A DNA stretch of 64,000 nt from positions 353,501 through 417,500 of the forward strand of contig WPIO01000071.1 of the NCBI GenBank assembly GCA_009760855.2. Direction: 5' to 3'. The translations under genes were made by a program, and so were the position numbers. This DNA comes from Cristatella mucedo. Its lineage: Eukaryota > Bryozoa > Phylactolaemata > Cristatellidae. Below, piece by piece: positions 16,766 through 41,071 of this stretch; positions within the stretch are counted from its first letter, which is position 1; each line of letters starts with the position of its first letter. Under the pieces are notes generated by a model. That model was not told the origin of the DNA. It did not search any database and saw only the letters and a program-made list of their open reading frames with translations.

Positions 16766-16959
16766 GGTGATATCGGCTTCGGTGAATATAATTCCAGCGG
16801 CGCTGTGTTTCCTTGGTGGGCTGTGCAAATTGTGCTATTATGCAGTCTTTATTGGACATCAGACCGTCACTCTACAAGCTAGAATTAACGGCAAATTTTC
16901 AAAATAATGTCACGCCAAATAATGTTAGGTAAGCTAGCGGTCTAGTCTTGGCCGATTTA

Positions 16960-17115
16960 AAAAAGCCTCACTTTTATAGCGGCGTGAGAGCCTCAATGGC
17001 TGTCACAACCACTTGCTGCAGGCAATAAATAATCGCCCAACGGGATTCCGGATTCGAACCCACGACCTCTGTCTTGAAGAGCGAGCACCTCATTATGGTA
17101 ATAACTACACAACAA
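16960..17115 (-). mobile_element. SINE-1 (diverged)
   Basis: AATCGCCCAACGGGATTCCGGATTCGAACCCACGACCTC is the reverse of body plus B-box (GGGTTCGAATCC). The tail side reads AAAGCCTC. Confidence 0.7.
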
Positions 17116-17599
17116 GCTTGACCCTAACCTAACGCGGCCCCTACGCAAGGAGCCCAGCATTGGCTAACTGGCTATCCATGGCTAGTTCTGCCATTTTTAG
17201 GCGGCATGCCCACGTTTTCGCTCTATGGGGCGCCCCATTCCAGCGAAGCCAACCGAAAGCGAATAGTGCTAGCAAACGGCACCACCATTAGCTATTATGC
17301 AATTTACCACAGACGGGAGGCCGGTAAGAGGTAACCGATGAATGTATTCTCGAGAAAATAATTACTAATAATTATAATATAAATATAAATAATAATAATA
17401 TAAATAATAATAATATAAATAATAATAACTAATAAAATCCTTGGAGCTAATGTGCATTTTCTGCGATCGGCAATTGTCCACGTGGTCTTTGCCTTAGTTG
17501 GGTGCTGGGCAGGACTTGTCGTATATGTCCTAGTACTGCATTAACTAGCACTTTAGTAATCAAAAATTAGTCAGCGAATGTTACTTTTCCTTTATTTAA

Positions 17600-17770
17600 G
17601 GAGACGGAAAATGATTCAGAGTACTCTGTACATGTGACAATGTGCATTTTGACACTGTGCATGTTAACATCAACGATGCGGTCACGTTTTCTTTTACAGT
17701 TCAAGTGAAACTCTAGACCGAGGTTAATTTGCCAGAGGGTACTGCAAAAATGCGTTGCTTTTAATTTTGC
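17600..17770 (+). mobile_element. Degenerate L2-A 3' end
   Basis: The order CACTGTGCATG, then GTGAAACTCTAGACCGAGGTTAATTTGCCAGAGGGTAC, parallels the L2-A 3' UTR and end with many substitutions. Confidence 0.45.
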
Positions 17771-19319
17771 AATATCTTGACGCTATTAGCTGCTACTCGT
17801 GTAGGCAACCTCTCAACTGCATAGAAAGCTGCCAGAACTGTTAAACGGCCGATGTCGTTAAGCCGACCTCAGGTGTCTTTGCACGGTGATTTCGTGAATC
17901 TCGAGGTTCTTGTAAGATCACGTAAGTCCCAGCAGTGTGAATTGCTACAGAGCGAATTATCAGGGCTCTGCAGTACAAAGGCAGGCACTCTTGTTCAGCT
18001 TGCCTTCATCATTCGCAGCTCAGAATCCCAGGTTCGGCGTTCGTCAACTGCTGACCCTTCTGTCTTGCAAACGTCCTCATCAGAGGTCGGCAAACTCCGG
18101 CCTCTAGGCCAGATACTGCCAGGCTAGTACTCAAGGCCGGCCTTACGCCTTCTAGCCATTTACTTCGGATCCGGACTAATTGCATTGTCGAAGTGTTGTA
18201 CTCGTTCATTACAGCTGGTTGCAGCTCAAGCTGTGACTCATATTTATTTTTAGAATTGATGTCAGGCCCTCCTACGAAACACAAGCAGCTAACGAGGGGG
18301 GGGGAGGGAGGGATAAACGATGACAAATGGCTACCCCTAAAACTACCGAGCATGCCTTTGTGACTGCTGCCACTGTTTTTCCGTATGGCCACGCCCACCC
18401 CATCTCAGTGAAATCTTTCTCAGAAGAAGCTGGCTACTGACTTCCTGTCCGTAAAGAGCAGCAAATACTTGGCGCCGTGCATTTGAGCTGCATTTTCTTG
18501 TTACTCTCTACTCGTACGAGTCCGCTTCAAGGAAAAGAAGGTTAGCTGATTAAACAGCTACGAGTGTATCGATGCAGAAGAACTTAACGCCTATTGCCAC
18601 AGTCACCTCCTGCAGTGGGCAACAAAAGATCGCCCACTTGGTGACTTGAATCCATGACCTAGGTCGTGATGAGTGAGCATTTTACCTCTCAGGCCTAGAC
18701 ACAGGTAGGTTGAAGAAGCCCGGTAATTTTAGCAATGTTTTACTTGTTTGTTGATCACAAACGCCACCCGCCCTGTCGTTTTTTGCCTATCTGTAGCATA
18801 CTCAATCTTTAGTCCGACCACGGTTCACTCCAAAAAGGCACAGAGCCGAGTGGGCAGCTGCATTTGACAGCGGTTTTGCCAGGGAGAGAGAAGTGGCAGA
18901 GCCCATCAGAGACCACTGGATTCCATTCTGCTAAAGCACCGGCTTACCAAGGCAGTAGTTCTGATTGATTTGTGGCTGCACAATGAAAAAGCAATCCCAA
19001 ATGGCTCTTCCAAGCGGCAACCTTCTCTGTTTACGGATACGGCGGAAGCATTCTGGCGGAGCTTCCCAGTAATCCTTTGAGCTGCTTAGGCGGTCATGGC
19101 AGGTCAGAGCTTGGCAGATGGCTTGGATGCATGGGCGCCCAACCTAACTGCGTATGCTAGAACTAGGCGATGGTCGAAAAAAGGGCATACTAATTTAAAA
19201 CCTTCTTACATCATATCGTCGGCTCGTACACTGCACCGATCTCTGCTACACGTATGCAGAGCCGTGTGAACAGTATTCGCCAAGTTGCATAGAGCAACGC
19301 CATATGGATAAGCGAGGCT
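17771..19319. other. No gene recognised apart from a SINE-1
   Basis: Short overlapping frames at 17852-18398 on both strands show no domain. Slightly GC-richer than its surroundings. Confidence 0.4.
18540..18715 (-). mobile_element. SINE-1 (diverged)
   Basis: GTTAGCTGATTAAACAGC tail, AAAGATCGCCCACTTGGTGACTTGAATCCATGACCTAGGTCG body and B-box region in reverse orientation. Confidence 0.65.
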
Positions 19320-19505
19320 AGCTGTGAGCCGTGATGGCACACTAGGTAAGGCGGTTGCTTTCACGACCTCGGTCCCGAGGTCGTGGGTTTGATTCCTGAG
19401 GTGGGCGATTCTTTATCGCCACTGCAAGCGGTGGTGATAGCCGTAAAGGCTCTTCTGTCGCTATACATAAAGGGGCTGTTTAATAAGCTGGGATTTTTTA
19501 TTTTA
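19320..19505 (+). mobile_element. SINE-1 (well preserved)
   Basis: Forward copy: TGGCACACTAGGTAAGGCGG (A-box side), CACGACCTCGG TC CCGAGGTCGTG hairpin, B-box GGGTTTGATTCC, body, TTCTGTCGCTATACATAAAGGGGCTGTTTAATAAGC tail. It ends about 340 bp before gene A exon 1. Confidence 0.85.
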
Positions 19506-19843
19506 GCAAACCGATTCCATCACTCCCAGCACTCAGCACTATCAGATGCAACTGACGGATGCCACTAATCGAACATAGTTTTATTAGTTTATTATTATTT
19601 TATTAGTCATATTTCTGCGTGATTCATGCCGTATGATGCTGTGTTTCAGGTTTACATGCAGTATAAACACTGCCGTAGGATTCCGATGGCTCAGCCATTT
19701 AGGTCATCCAATGAAATAGAAGGAAAAAGCAGCCCACCCTTGTTCATGTTGACCAGACGGTTTCATAGGCTATAATCTCTTTCTATGGCTTGGGCTCGGT
19801 GCCCAGTAGAGACAATCCACGGTCAGGCGGAGCACTCATAGTC

Positions 19844-32645
<12,802 letters not shown>

Positions 32646-32800
32646 AGTGATGTCCCGAAAAGGTCTGCCCACTTCTCGAGGCCACAAGAATGAGCCTCCA
32701 AATTTATGAAGCACGCAATCTAGTATTTCCCGACACGCATTTAATTTCTTTTAAGTGTAAATATTGCACTATTTCAATAAAGCCAATGGTAAAATTAGAC
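32646..32800 (+). promoter_or_regulatory. Gene A 3' UTR with AATAAA polyadenylation signal
   Basis: AATAAA lies at 32776-32781, about 130 bp after the gene A stop codon and directly after TATTTC. The paralogous tail region keeps it in the same context at 52051-52056. This is consistent with exon 4 being the terminal exon. Confidence 0.5.
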
Positions 32801-34009
32801 AGCCGCACTACCTCTCGATGTCGTGCCTTGCTTTTTGGTCTTCGTCGAAGCATAATTTTCAGATGCAGTCTACGAATAACCACGCTCAATCATGCATTAT
32901 ATTGAGTAATTTGCATGATAGTCGGCTCTTCTTTGATCCTATGGCCTGATTGAGGCATTTGGTAGTACTTTTATCTCACAGCAAACTTCGATATTTACAC
33001 GGCCACAAAGAAATGCTGTTAAGGTATCGGTATTTTAATAAGAAATAGCCGCGGAAGACCAACTAGTTTGACTAAAAAGGTAAGTTAAAACATGGCATGC
33101 AAAATTTACAAGGGCGTGTTCAATGAAGTCTGAAACGGACGATGTTTTTTGGGGAGTAACGGCCAACGTAGCAAGCGACGTTTTTGCATCAGCCTGTTAA
33201 GTCTGCAGCGATCGCTTTGGCGACTGTTTGCTTTTTCCAAACCAGTGCACAAATACGTAAAATAGTGATGGTAAAGTGTAAACATGTAGATCTTATGTTT
33301 TTGAGCGAATGCATAACAGTCTTAGTCATCGGTGCTCCACTGAATAGGCACCCGTGACCTGCAGCGACGTTTTAGCCAGCAGAACAGTGAGCCGGCCAGA
33401 CCGGATATTAGATTCATTAATCCATGCGTCACGAAAGTGCTTGAAAGATTATTGCTATTTTCATGGCAGCTGTATTGAATGCGCTGCACCTAATAGGCTG
33501 ATAGTTTCAAAAATATAAGTCGGGAAACACGTTAGATTAAGGACACTAAACAAATTTCCTCGTTTATTTTTCCATCGTTTTTAGCACTCTCTAGATAGTC
33601 GTATTAATTTTACCGGTTTATTACTGCAAACGTAAATTGTTTTGGATCTGCCACCCATCTTAATTGGGTGCTTAACCTTTTGTTTCTGCACGTCTTCAGA
33701 GAGCACTATTCTCAGAAACTGGCTAGTAAACACCATAGATAGTTTCCATGCAGTGGAGGAAAAATTGTTCTCAGTGAAAGACACCGCGCATGCCAGTTAA
33801 AGCTGAGTACAACTAGAAAAGCCGTTGTATTTTAGCATGCTAAAAAAAAGAACAGACGTAGTTCCGAGTGCAATAAGGCTAATTTCTATCAACAGGCTGT
33901 GACTCCTAGATCAAATGCGTTCGGTAAATGACAGAATGTGTAATCCATAGTAATTAAACGGAACCATTACTAAGAAAATTGATATTAGAATACTAACTAT
34001 ACTATTATT

Positions 34010-34095
34010 TATTTGCATAGCACCATAGGAGAATTTAATCTCTATTCAGGCGCTTTATATATGCCTCGGGACTCAATCGTATCGATCAAGGGCCA
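34010..34095 (-). mobile_element. SINE-2 fragment with L2-A-like tail
   Basis: Reverse orientation: CCTCGGGACTC (the tRNA-like B-box side is lost) joined to TATAAAGCGCCTGAATAGAGATTAAATTCTCCTATGGTGCTATGCAAATAAATAATA, which resembles the L2-A 3' end. It shares the junction ATATGCCTCGGG with the copy at 46745. Confidence 0.6.
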
Positions 34096-35139
34096 TACTT
34101 ATTACCGTATCCTGGAAAGTCTACTATGAATCTGGCTAAAGGCAGCTTCATTCTTGACACTGTACTCTAATTAAAAACGGAAGACTTAAGCCAAACGTTC
34201 ACTGATAACTTTGCTGCAAGCCTTTCAATCTCGGAAAGGCAGCTCCGCACAGCGTCCTCTAGCGTCCAAATATTGCTGGAAGCTCGAAAATAGCTCGTGC
34301 AATCGTTCTAATACCTGCTAAGATGTAAGAGTAGTTAAGAGTGCTAAGAGTAGTAACTTTAAAATAGATAGTGTATTAATTATCTACGCATCATAAACAC
34401 TGGAATTAGACTTCATTTTGAGAAAATGAGCTGGTAATTATTTTGGTATAGGTTATTTTTGTTTTTAGCCTTGGATTTACGCTGGTACACGCTAGGTTAA
34501 ATATTAATCATTTCACGGAAATGGGGTCGTTACGTTTGTGGCTGGCCAGCCCAAGCTGGAAAATAAATTAGGTTTTTTTTTTATTGGGCATCTGGTACAT
34601 TTTAGAGACACCTCTAGATGGGCTTAAACGGTCTTCAATAAGGACCTGTGACATCCGATTTTCTTTTATTGAATCTGATTGAATTGCAAGAATCTAGACT
34701 AACAAATAACTAATAATAAATAGTAAAAAAATTAAAGATAAAATTTAAAGAGTTATAATATAATTGACTATATAGAAATGACAAAATAAGACTACAATTT
34801 AACTTAAAATATGTGATTAAATATTACGAAACGGGTAATTAAATAATATTGAATATTAAATAAATAAATATGTATGCTTAATATTGGATAAGTTAAAAGG
34901 ATAGACATTTTTACGCTAATTTACTAAGTACAGTTTAATTTGATACGAATTATTCAGGAAATAAGTTTAACAGTCTAGGACCACCGATCTTAAGCGGTCT
35001 GTCAACATAAAAAGCACACATAGGCAGCTGCTTTATTTTTCTCTGTGAACCAAAGGGCTTAAAGGTGTTGACACTGGTGCGGAAGTTTGACTATATATAG
35101 GAGCAGCTCTTTGCCAGTAGATTCGCTTCGCTGGGTTAA

Positions 35140-35419
35140 AAAAAGTACATTACACGGCGACCACGGAAGTAATGGACTCGTAACACAACGCTGAGCCATC
35201 TTGCCACGTGACCCAAGCACTATCTTGCGGCTCTGCTAATGGAAGGGGAAAAATTCTTGCATTAATATATATATTATATATATAATATATATATTAATGC
35301 AAGAATTTTTCCCCTTCCATTAGCAGAGCCGCAAGATAGTGCTTGGGTCACGTGGCAAGATGGCTCAGCGTTGTGTTACGAGTCCATTACTTCCGTGGTC
35401 GCCGTGTAATGTACTTTTT
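35140..35419. repeat. 280-bp near-perfect palindrome
   Basis: The left arm 35140-35279 is the reverse complement of 35280-35419. I checked long stretches by eye (for example 35161-35220 against 35341-35400) with no mismatch found. The centre is an AT dinucleotide-like stretch. The duplicate locus (about 58480-58610) has only one arm, so the inverted copy arose in this copy or is an assembly error. It lies upstream of gene B. Confidence 0.85.
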
Positions 35420-35444
35420 ATTATATATTATATATATAATATAT

Positions 35445-35455
35445 ATACTTGCATG

Positions 35456-35507
<52 letters not shown>

Positions 35508-35518
35508 CATGCAAGTAT
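35445..35518. repeat. 74-bp palindrome around a TA microsatellite
   Basis: ATACTTGCATGTTCTA, then a TA run, then the reverse complement. It directly follows the 280-bp palindrome, so two hairpin-capable units sit side by side. Confidence 0.8.
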
Positions 35519-35593
35519 GCACGTGTGTATTTACATAACAGAATCAGCTCGTAGATATATATTTCAGTGGTGAATAGAGATCTATATTTTACA

Positions 35594-35601
35594 TATAAAT
35601 A
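35594..35601 (+). promoter_or_regulatory. Putative TATA box of gene B
   Basis: TATAAATA lies about 325 bp upstream of the chosen start of gene B. The duplicate at about 58770-58782 keeps a TATATATAG version, and a purine-rich tract (gagagaaaag) follows in both. If used, it implies a 5' UTR of roughly 290 nt. Confidence 0.35.
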
Positions 35602-35919
35602 GAGAGGATGAGAGAGAAAAGAAAAGAAGTAGAACGAAAGTTGCGGGACTGAGCTCGACTTGTTCGCTTGCGGCGTGTTTCCCGGAATAGTGCATCGGGA
35701 GTCCCTCTACCGCTGCTAGGAACCTACTTGGCAAAATGCTGACCTTAGGTAACCCGCCCCTAATCAGTTTCCCACAAACTGAACTGATACTGAAGCGATA
35801 CCGGAATGGACCTTGCTTCAAAGATAGAGGAAGTTTATTTGCTTCGCAGCGGCCGCGGTTGTAGGATGGAGGCCGCGGGTGGAAAGTTTAAGTCATCTGG
35901 CATTACACGTCCGTGTAAA

Positions 35920-35989
35920 ATGTTGAAAGTGCCAGCGGCATTGACCACTTTGCTCGTCATCTGGAGCATCACCTTGGACAGCACTGCAG
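35920..35989 (+). CDS. Gene B exon 1: signal peptide
   Basis: ATG at 35920 starts MLKVPAALTTLLVIW..., with a Lys in the n-region, a hydrophobic core and a small-residue end (STA). The donor is GCAG/GTATTT in phase 1. An in-frame ATG at 35806 would add 38 residues. In the duplicate (59092-59161) the same upstream ATG runs into a stop while the leader itself is preserved, so the internal ATG is preferred. Confidence 0.65.
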
Positions 35990-38900
35990 GTATTTATATT
36001 TGCAGATATTCACAGCTGTTCGCTTACAAAAACCAGTGCTTTAGGTTTTCATATGACCCCGGGCTATACTAATTACAACTCGTATACTGCAAACCGGCGT
36101 ATTATTTTATTGCTTGGCCTGTGTTTGTCAATCCGCTATATGCACGGTTTTTCACGCAGTATCCGTTTAGTCTTTGGCACTCGGACGCATTGCAGAATGG
36201 CATGAACTGCTTTAATATTCCAAACGCAAGATAGCATCAACTGAATAAAGGTCATGGGTTTTTATTTCACGCAAGTACATTGTCTTTAAAAATTGTGTTA
36301 GTGTATGCACATTTAAAAGTTAGTAGTCAACACAAGCGACGTTCGCATAAAATTGACAGAGCTTCTATACTCTCACAGATTAAACTATGGAGTATTTTAA
36401 GACTTTGTTTGCGTTGTGATTTAATGAGTTTCGCTGACATTTAACTCTATTTTTTCCTTGAGGTCAGGCCTCTATCCTTGCCCTTGCCACGATCTAAGGC
36501 CAAAGTAATTCTGGACAGCTGATTCATTTGATCGATTTCAAAAGATGTTCCCAGGCTTTACGAGTTTTTTTATTAAATGTGCACTCATAATTCCTTTCAT
36601 TTGTTCCTTACACGTATCAGTCTGAGTTACGTTTTTCGTGAAAGACGAGCACATAACTTTAGAAATAACTCTGAAACCTACGCTCCCATTCCAGCATTGC
36701 TAAAGGCATCTATCACTTTCTGCAAAGCTTATGTCCACAGCTTAGTCCTAAAAATTGCAATTGCTTGGTTCTTTCATCTGTTATGCGAAAGTCTGTAAGT
36801 CCACTAAGTCAGTTTCTAACATGACGAGCAGGTTTCGTGTTACGAAAGAGACATGTTGGCTAGTTATGTTTGCACTGCATGACGAGTGTCAGGGATATCA
36901 GGTTTGCAGCACATGGTTCCGCACATTCATTTTCGCTTATTTCCTTCTTTGACGAGCCGTCAAATACAGTAACTTTATGTCAATAAAGTGGTCACCGAAT
37001 TTAAATAAAGCCATTGCCACGTTCAGTAGCTTTAAATTACATTAATAATATATAGTATTGAGTAATTATTATAATTATTATGTTTCTTTAATTGTGTAAT
37101 TATTTAATTACTCATTGTTTTTTTATTTATCAACATAGTTTTAATTATACTTATATAATAATAATTATTAGTAATTAATACATAAATTGAATGGCTTTAA
37201 ATTACAGTTGATTCACATTGGTATCTGTATCGTATCGGTCAACGGAGAGCCGTGGCCACACATTGCCACAGTTTTTCTTTCCCGTCTAACTAACGGCGCT
37301 TAGAATTTCATTACGCCCCAAAACGCGTCAAGTGAGAGTGCTGCAGTAATTGAGATCACGCAGTCATTATAATTTTAGGGCATTTTAAAAGCCGCAAAAA
37401 TTTACGATAAACTTAAAGTTAGACAAATTGAGGTCCAGTGTGCTCAAGAGCTGAGCAAGACCAGATGTAAATTTATTCGCAAATTATTATTCCAGTACCA
37501 CTATTTAAAAGCTTTCGCAAGTACGCTGATTGAAAGACATTTTATTTTATCTGCATACTACCTTCACCCTACCTAATTGGAACTGTATTTTAAAGTTCGC
37601 TTTTCGTGAGATTGACGCCGGTTTACCTTTTTAAATGGTCCATTTTTAATTTTTAGGACAGGTAGAATTACGTACAGATGCAACCTTTTCACCTCAATTT
37701 TCCATGAGGTGCTCCCAGCTAGCCATGCTTAAGGATTGCGGGGCACAATTTCCCGAAATCACGGTGGAGCGCATTGAGATCACCTTTGCTACAGGAAATA
37801 CGCAGTGGCGTGCACTGTGCCCTGCCGCTATTCAGGAAGCTACCAGCGATACTAACCGGATGCTGAATTACTTTGAGAACGAGTGCCCCGCAGAAGAAGG
37901 GGAAAATGATGCCTTCCGCGTGCCAATCTCAGCCTACGTGAGCTTGTTCAGCAAGCACTGTAACGAGGATGTGCCGTCGCTTGAAATACAAACTTTCAAA
38001 ATGACGGCCAGCATCAAGTGCAACGCAAAACGCCCACCACTGAGGCCGACCGTCGCTACGTCTGCTGAGCCAGCAATGACGTTTTCGCAAGCTACAGATC
38101 AGCCGACGACTGCACAGAGAATAGCTACGCCTTCCACTCTCAGCCAGTTAGCTAGTTCGCCATCTTCGGCCTCAGCGACCACTAGCATAACAGCGACTAG
38201 TCCTACGACGTTGACGGCGTCGCAGCAATCTCCAGAAGCTACCAAGCCAAAGGATCAGGTGCAACCTGAAACTAAGGATCCCGGCTATCGTTCCAGCGAG
38301 TCCATTTGTCCAGAGAGTTCTTCCACGAGCTCCACGGTTTCGATGACACAACTGAGTAAGTACGTGGTTAATGTAGCAGCCACATCAAGAGCTGATTCTG
38401 CTCAGCTCTTGCTAGTAGCATGTGCATCTGCGCTCGCGGAGCTAGCTTTTGCAGGGCACCGTTGAATCTCGAATGAAATGAAACCGAGTCGTGCCCAATG
38501 GCATGCTGGATCTATCTAAGCGTTGATTTATCCGAAGCTCGCGCGAGCCAGAAAACCTGGTAGTAGCTAGTAGTTCCACAGCGTCACTTACCTCACAGCA
38601 TCCTGTGGCAGCCACCTAAAGCACTGTAGGTAAGGTGTTCGCTCTTTACGACTAAGTTTGCACGCTCGAATCGTGCATTTTACGACGTTTTATTGTGAAC
38701 AGCTAGCTGTGGTTAGAGCCGTTAAGATTCTTCTGCCACTTTACTAATGAGGCTGTACAAATAAGTTAGTACCCACAGATACCGACGGAAGCTGGAAGCT
38801 CGGATTCTCTGCTTGAGCTTCGCAGAGTCTTTGGATTCTTACGTGAGCTTCTTTTTATTCATCCTATTCTTTTTTATTTATTTTTTTATATAAAATATAC

Positions 38901-41071
38901 ATACATATTTTTTATTTTATTTATATTTTTAATATTTCGTATTCTTTTTATTCTTCCTTTACGTTTGATTCAACCGTAGTGCCAGTCCAGTTTATCAAAA
39001 GTAGCCCGTTTGGCACTCACATCCCTGGAGCCGCTCCGATCGGACGACACTTCTTTCCCATTTGACGTTCTAAAATTGATTGAGGTTGCTAGGTCGCCAA
39101 CGCCTCTAATCATTTGTTTTACCAGATGAAGAGGCGAAATCGAGGGCCGACCTTCCTAAGGAATTTTTCTACCTTCCTACGGGATTTTCCTACCTTCCTA
39201 CGGGATTTTCCTACCTTCCTACGGGATTTTCCTACCTTCCTACGGAATTTTCCTACCTTCCTACGGGATTATTCAGAGTATGTTCGGAGACCGAGCCAAC
39301 AGCTAGTTAGTACGCATATAACGCCGAAACGTTACGATTCGGTTTCTAAAGCTCGAACTTATGCGTGCTCAGGCGTTCGTCAGACTGCAGTATTGAGTTT
39401 GAACTGAAATGCATCACTAACGTGGCTCGGAGCAAGCTCTTGTGGTGAACAGTTACTTGTCTCATCAGAGAGACCCCGAAGGTGAAGGAAATTGTAGTCC
39501 CCTTTTAGAGAGGTAGTGCTTAATTCACCCAGGTGCTTAGACCAGTGGCTAAAGTGCTTACTCTCGACAACCGAGTGCTTTAGTTTGAGTTTTTCTAGAG
39601 GCAGTAGTCTTTATTTAGTATTCTCTAGTATTTGTTTTATTCAGTATTCTTTTTGTATGCACAGTAGGGGAGCGACAGAAGCCGTGGTTCTGCAACCGCT
39701 CAGCATAGACAGCTTGAAATGTGGCGACGCTCAAGCTGTATTAAATTCGACTTGCCATTCCACAATTTTGCGAGTTTCTTTCCCATCGACTAGCGATGTT
39801 TCACAGTTAAGTCGTATCGCACAATTGGCAGCCCTAAGTAATTAGTTTCAATCTTTAAGCTCGGAGATTAAAGCTCCGAGAGCCACAATTTGAAGCAGCA
39901 GGCTTACGGAAGAATGTAGACAGACGGATACTTGAACAATAATTGAAGGATTGCCCCTATTGTATTAGAGACCAAAGAACTTCACGGCGGACTCGACTGC
40001 GTGACAAATAATGAAAACGCCTCGCCTCAACTCGTGTAACTCGTCTACTGAGTGCGGCTGAGTTGCTAGCGTCCGTTCCGAGGGTTTCAGCCAGCACTTG
40101 GTGACCCGAAGACTTGCTGAGGGTACCCAGCAAAAATGCAGGCGGCAGTGTCGATTGCTGCAGTCTGGCTAATAAAAAATTCTGATCAGTGGTTGTGATT
40201 GTACAGAAGCTGGAGTCTATGAAGGCATGCCGCCAAAAAGTTCTTGCTTGACCGTGTTTGTAACGTGCAAACGAAGCTGAAGCCGATGCTGTGAGAACGG
40301 CGGGGACTGAGCGAATTATGCCAAGTGTGAGGTGGGCAAGAGCGAAAAAGATTGCTGCTTAACTACAGCGCTCGCTACTGTATGTGAAGTAACACAGTAG
40401 CGATTCCTACCCAATCGTAGTCGCCAGAGTAGAAAAAGTTATTTTTATCAGTTTGTGTGCACCTCATGGCTAGAGCACTGTCACCAATTACCACCATAAT
40501 GCCTAAGCCAGCTGCTGTGGTAGTATAAGGTTGAAGAAAATGTTCGAGAGCCGTGAGTTCAAAAATTGCTAAATTCAATAATAGGTAAGTGAATTTGATA
40601 AGAATTTAACGAAAAACATGGCTCATGTACCTTTTTCCTCAACTTTATATTTTCAAAACCTATCAGAAATCTGAACGTAGGTAGATCCGGGACGGATCTC
40701 CCTACGATTAAGAAAGTTCCGACCTGGATTCGGCCAGCAAACCCCCTCGTCGACGCTCAACCGTCTTATCGTCATGCCAATTCACAGGGCCGTCTTTCCG
40801 CACGCACTGCAAGTTTAACGTTAGGCAAGTGCTGCGGATGGAGGGAGAAAGTTTAACTTTCGCGGAAGCGGTCTCCGTCCAATGCTAATAACATACCTCT
40901 CGTCATACTGCACAAGGCACTGTTATGCACCGCAGACTCTGACCCGACCGTTTCAGAAGACGAAAACATATCCGGCTTACATAGTGACTCGTTCATAGCG
41001 GCGATGTGCGCCGTAGCAACCGTCATCGCTATCGTCGTCGTCTTAGCAGCGACCCTGTGCCGTCGCTCCAG
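35920..41071 (+). CDS. Gene B: paralogous single-pass receptor; tail exon uncertain
   Basis: The model joins 35920-35989, 37657-38355 and 40957-41071 with phases 1 and 1, leaving phase 2 at the end, the same pattern as gene A. Predicted protein: leader 1-23; Cys-rich domain about 25-147 with Cys at 42, 51, 78, 100, 125 and 145; Ser/Thr/Pro stalk about 148-257; helix about 269-291. The tail could come from the exon at 51605-51752, which fits in phase and would give 343 aa, but that exon is frameshifted relative to A's tail. If the last donor is not used, translation stops at TGA directly after the membrane anchor, giving 295 aa with almost no tail. A functional extracellular part is well supported; the end is not. 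Confidence 0.6.
37657..38355 (+). CDS. Gene B exon 2: Cys-rich ectodomain and Ser/Thr/Pro stalk
   Basis: The acceptor is TTAATTTTTAG ending at 37656 and the donor is CTGA/GTAAGT at 38355/38356. The 699-bp exon is fully open. The first half holds six Cys spaced like six of the eight in gene A exon 2. The second half (about 110 residues) is a low-complexity Ser/Thr/Ala/Pro stalk likely to be O-glycosylated. The frame stays open past the donor to a stop at 38463-38465, so an unspliced secreted form is formally possible. GC content here is higher than in the flanking introns. Confidence 0.7.
38615..38775 (+). mobile_element. Diverged SINE-1 in gene B intron 2
   Basis: GTAGGTAAGGTGTTCGCTCTTTACGAC head, TTCTGCCACTTTACTAATGAGGCTGTACAAATAAG tail. 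The orthologous copy is at 60495-60655, so it predates the segmental duplication. Confidence 0.65.
39145..39270 (+). repeat. 21-bp minisatellite, about six units
   Basis: The unit CTACCTTCCTACGGGATTTTC repeats in register. In the duplicate only one unit-like piece remains (about 61048-61068, CTATCCTACGGGATTCTTC). Located in gene B intron 2. Confidence 0.9.
40957..41071 (+). CDS. Gene B exon 3: transmembrane segment
   Basis: The acceptor is CCGTTTCAG ending at 40956 and the donor is CCAG/GTGAGT. The exon encodes a short juxtamembrane piece with one sequon (ENIS), then about 23 hydrophobic residues rich in Ala, Val and Ile, ending TLCRRS as stop-transfer. Start phase (1) and end phase (2) equal those of gene A exon 3. 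The next in-frame codon without splicing is TGA. A possible branch-point-like CTAATAAC lies about 65 bp upstream of the acceptor. Confidence 0.65.

Noticed and set aside
35806-35919. N-terminal extension of gene B from an upstream in-frame ATG
   Set aside because: It would bury the signal peptide 38 residues inside the protein, and the frame is not kept in the duplicate, whereas the leader is.
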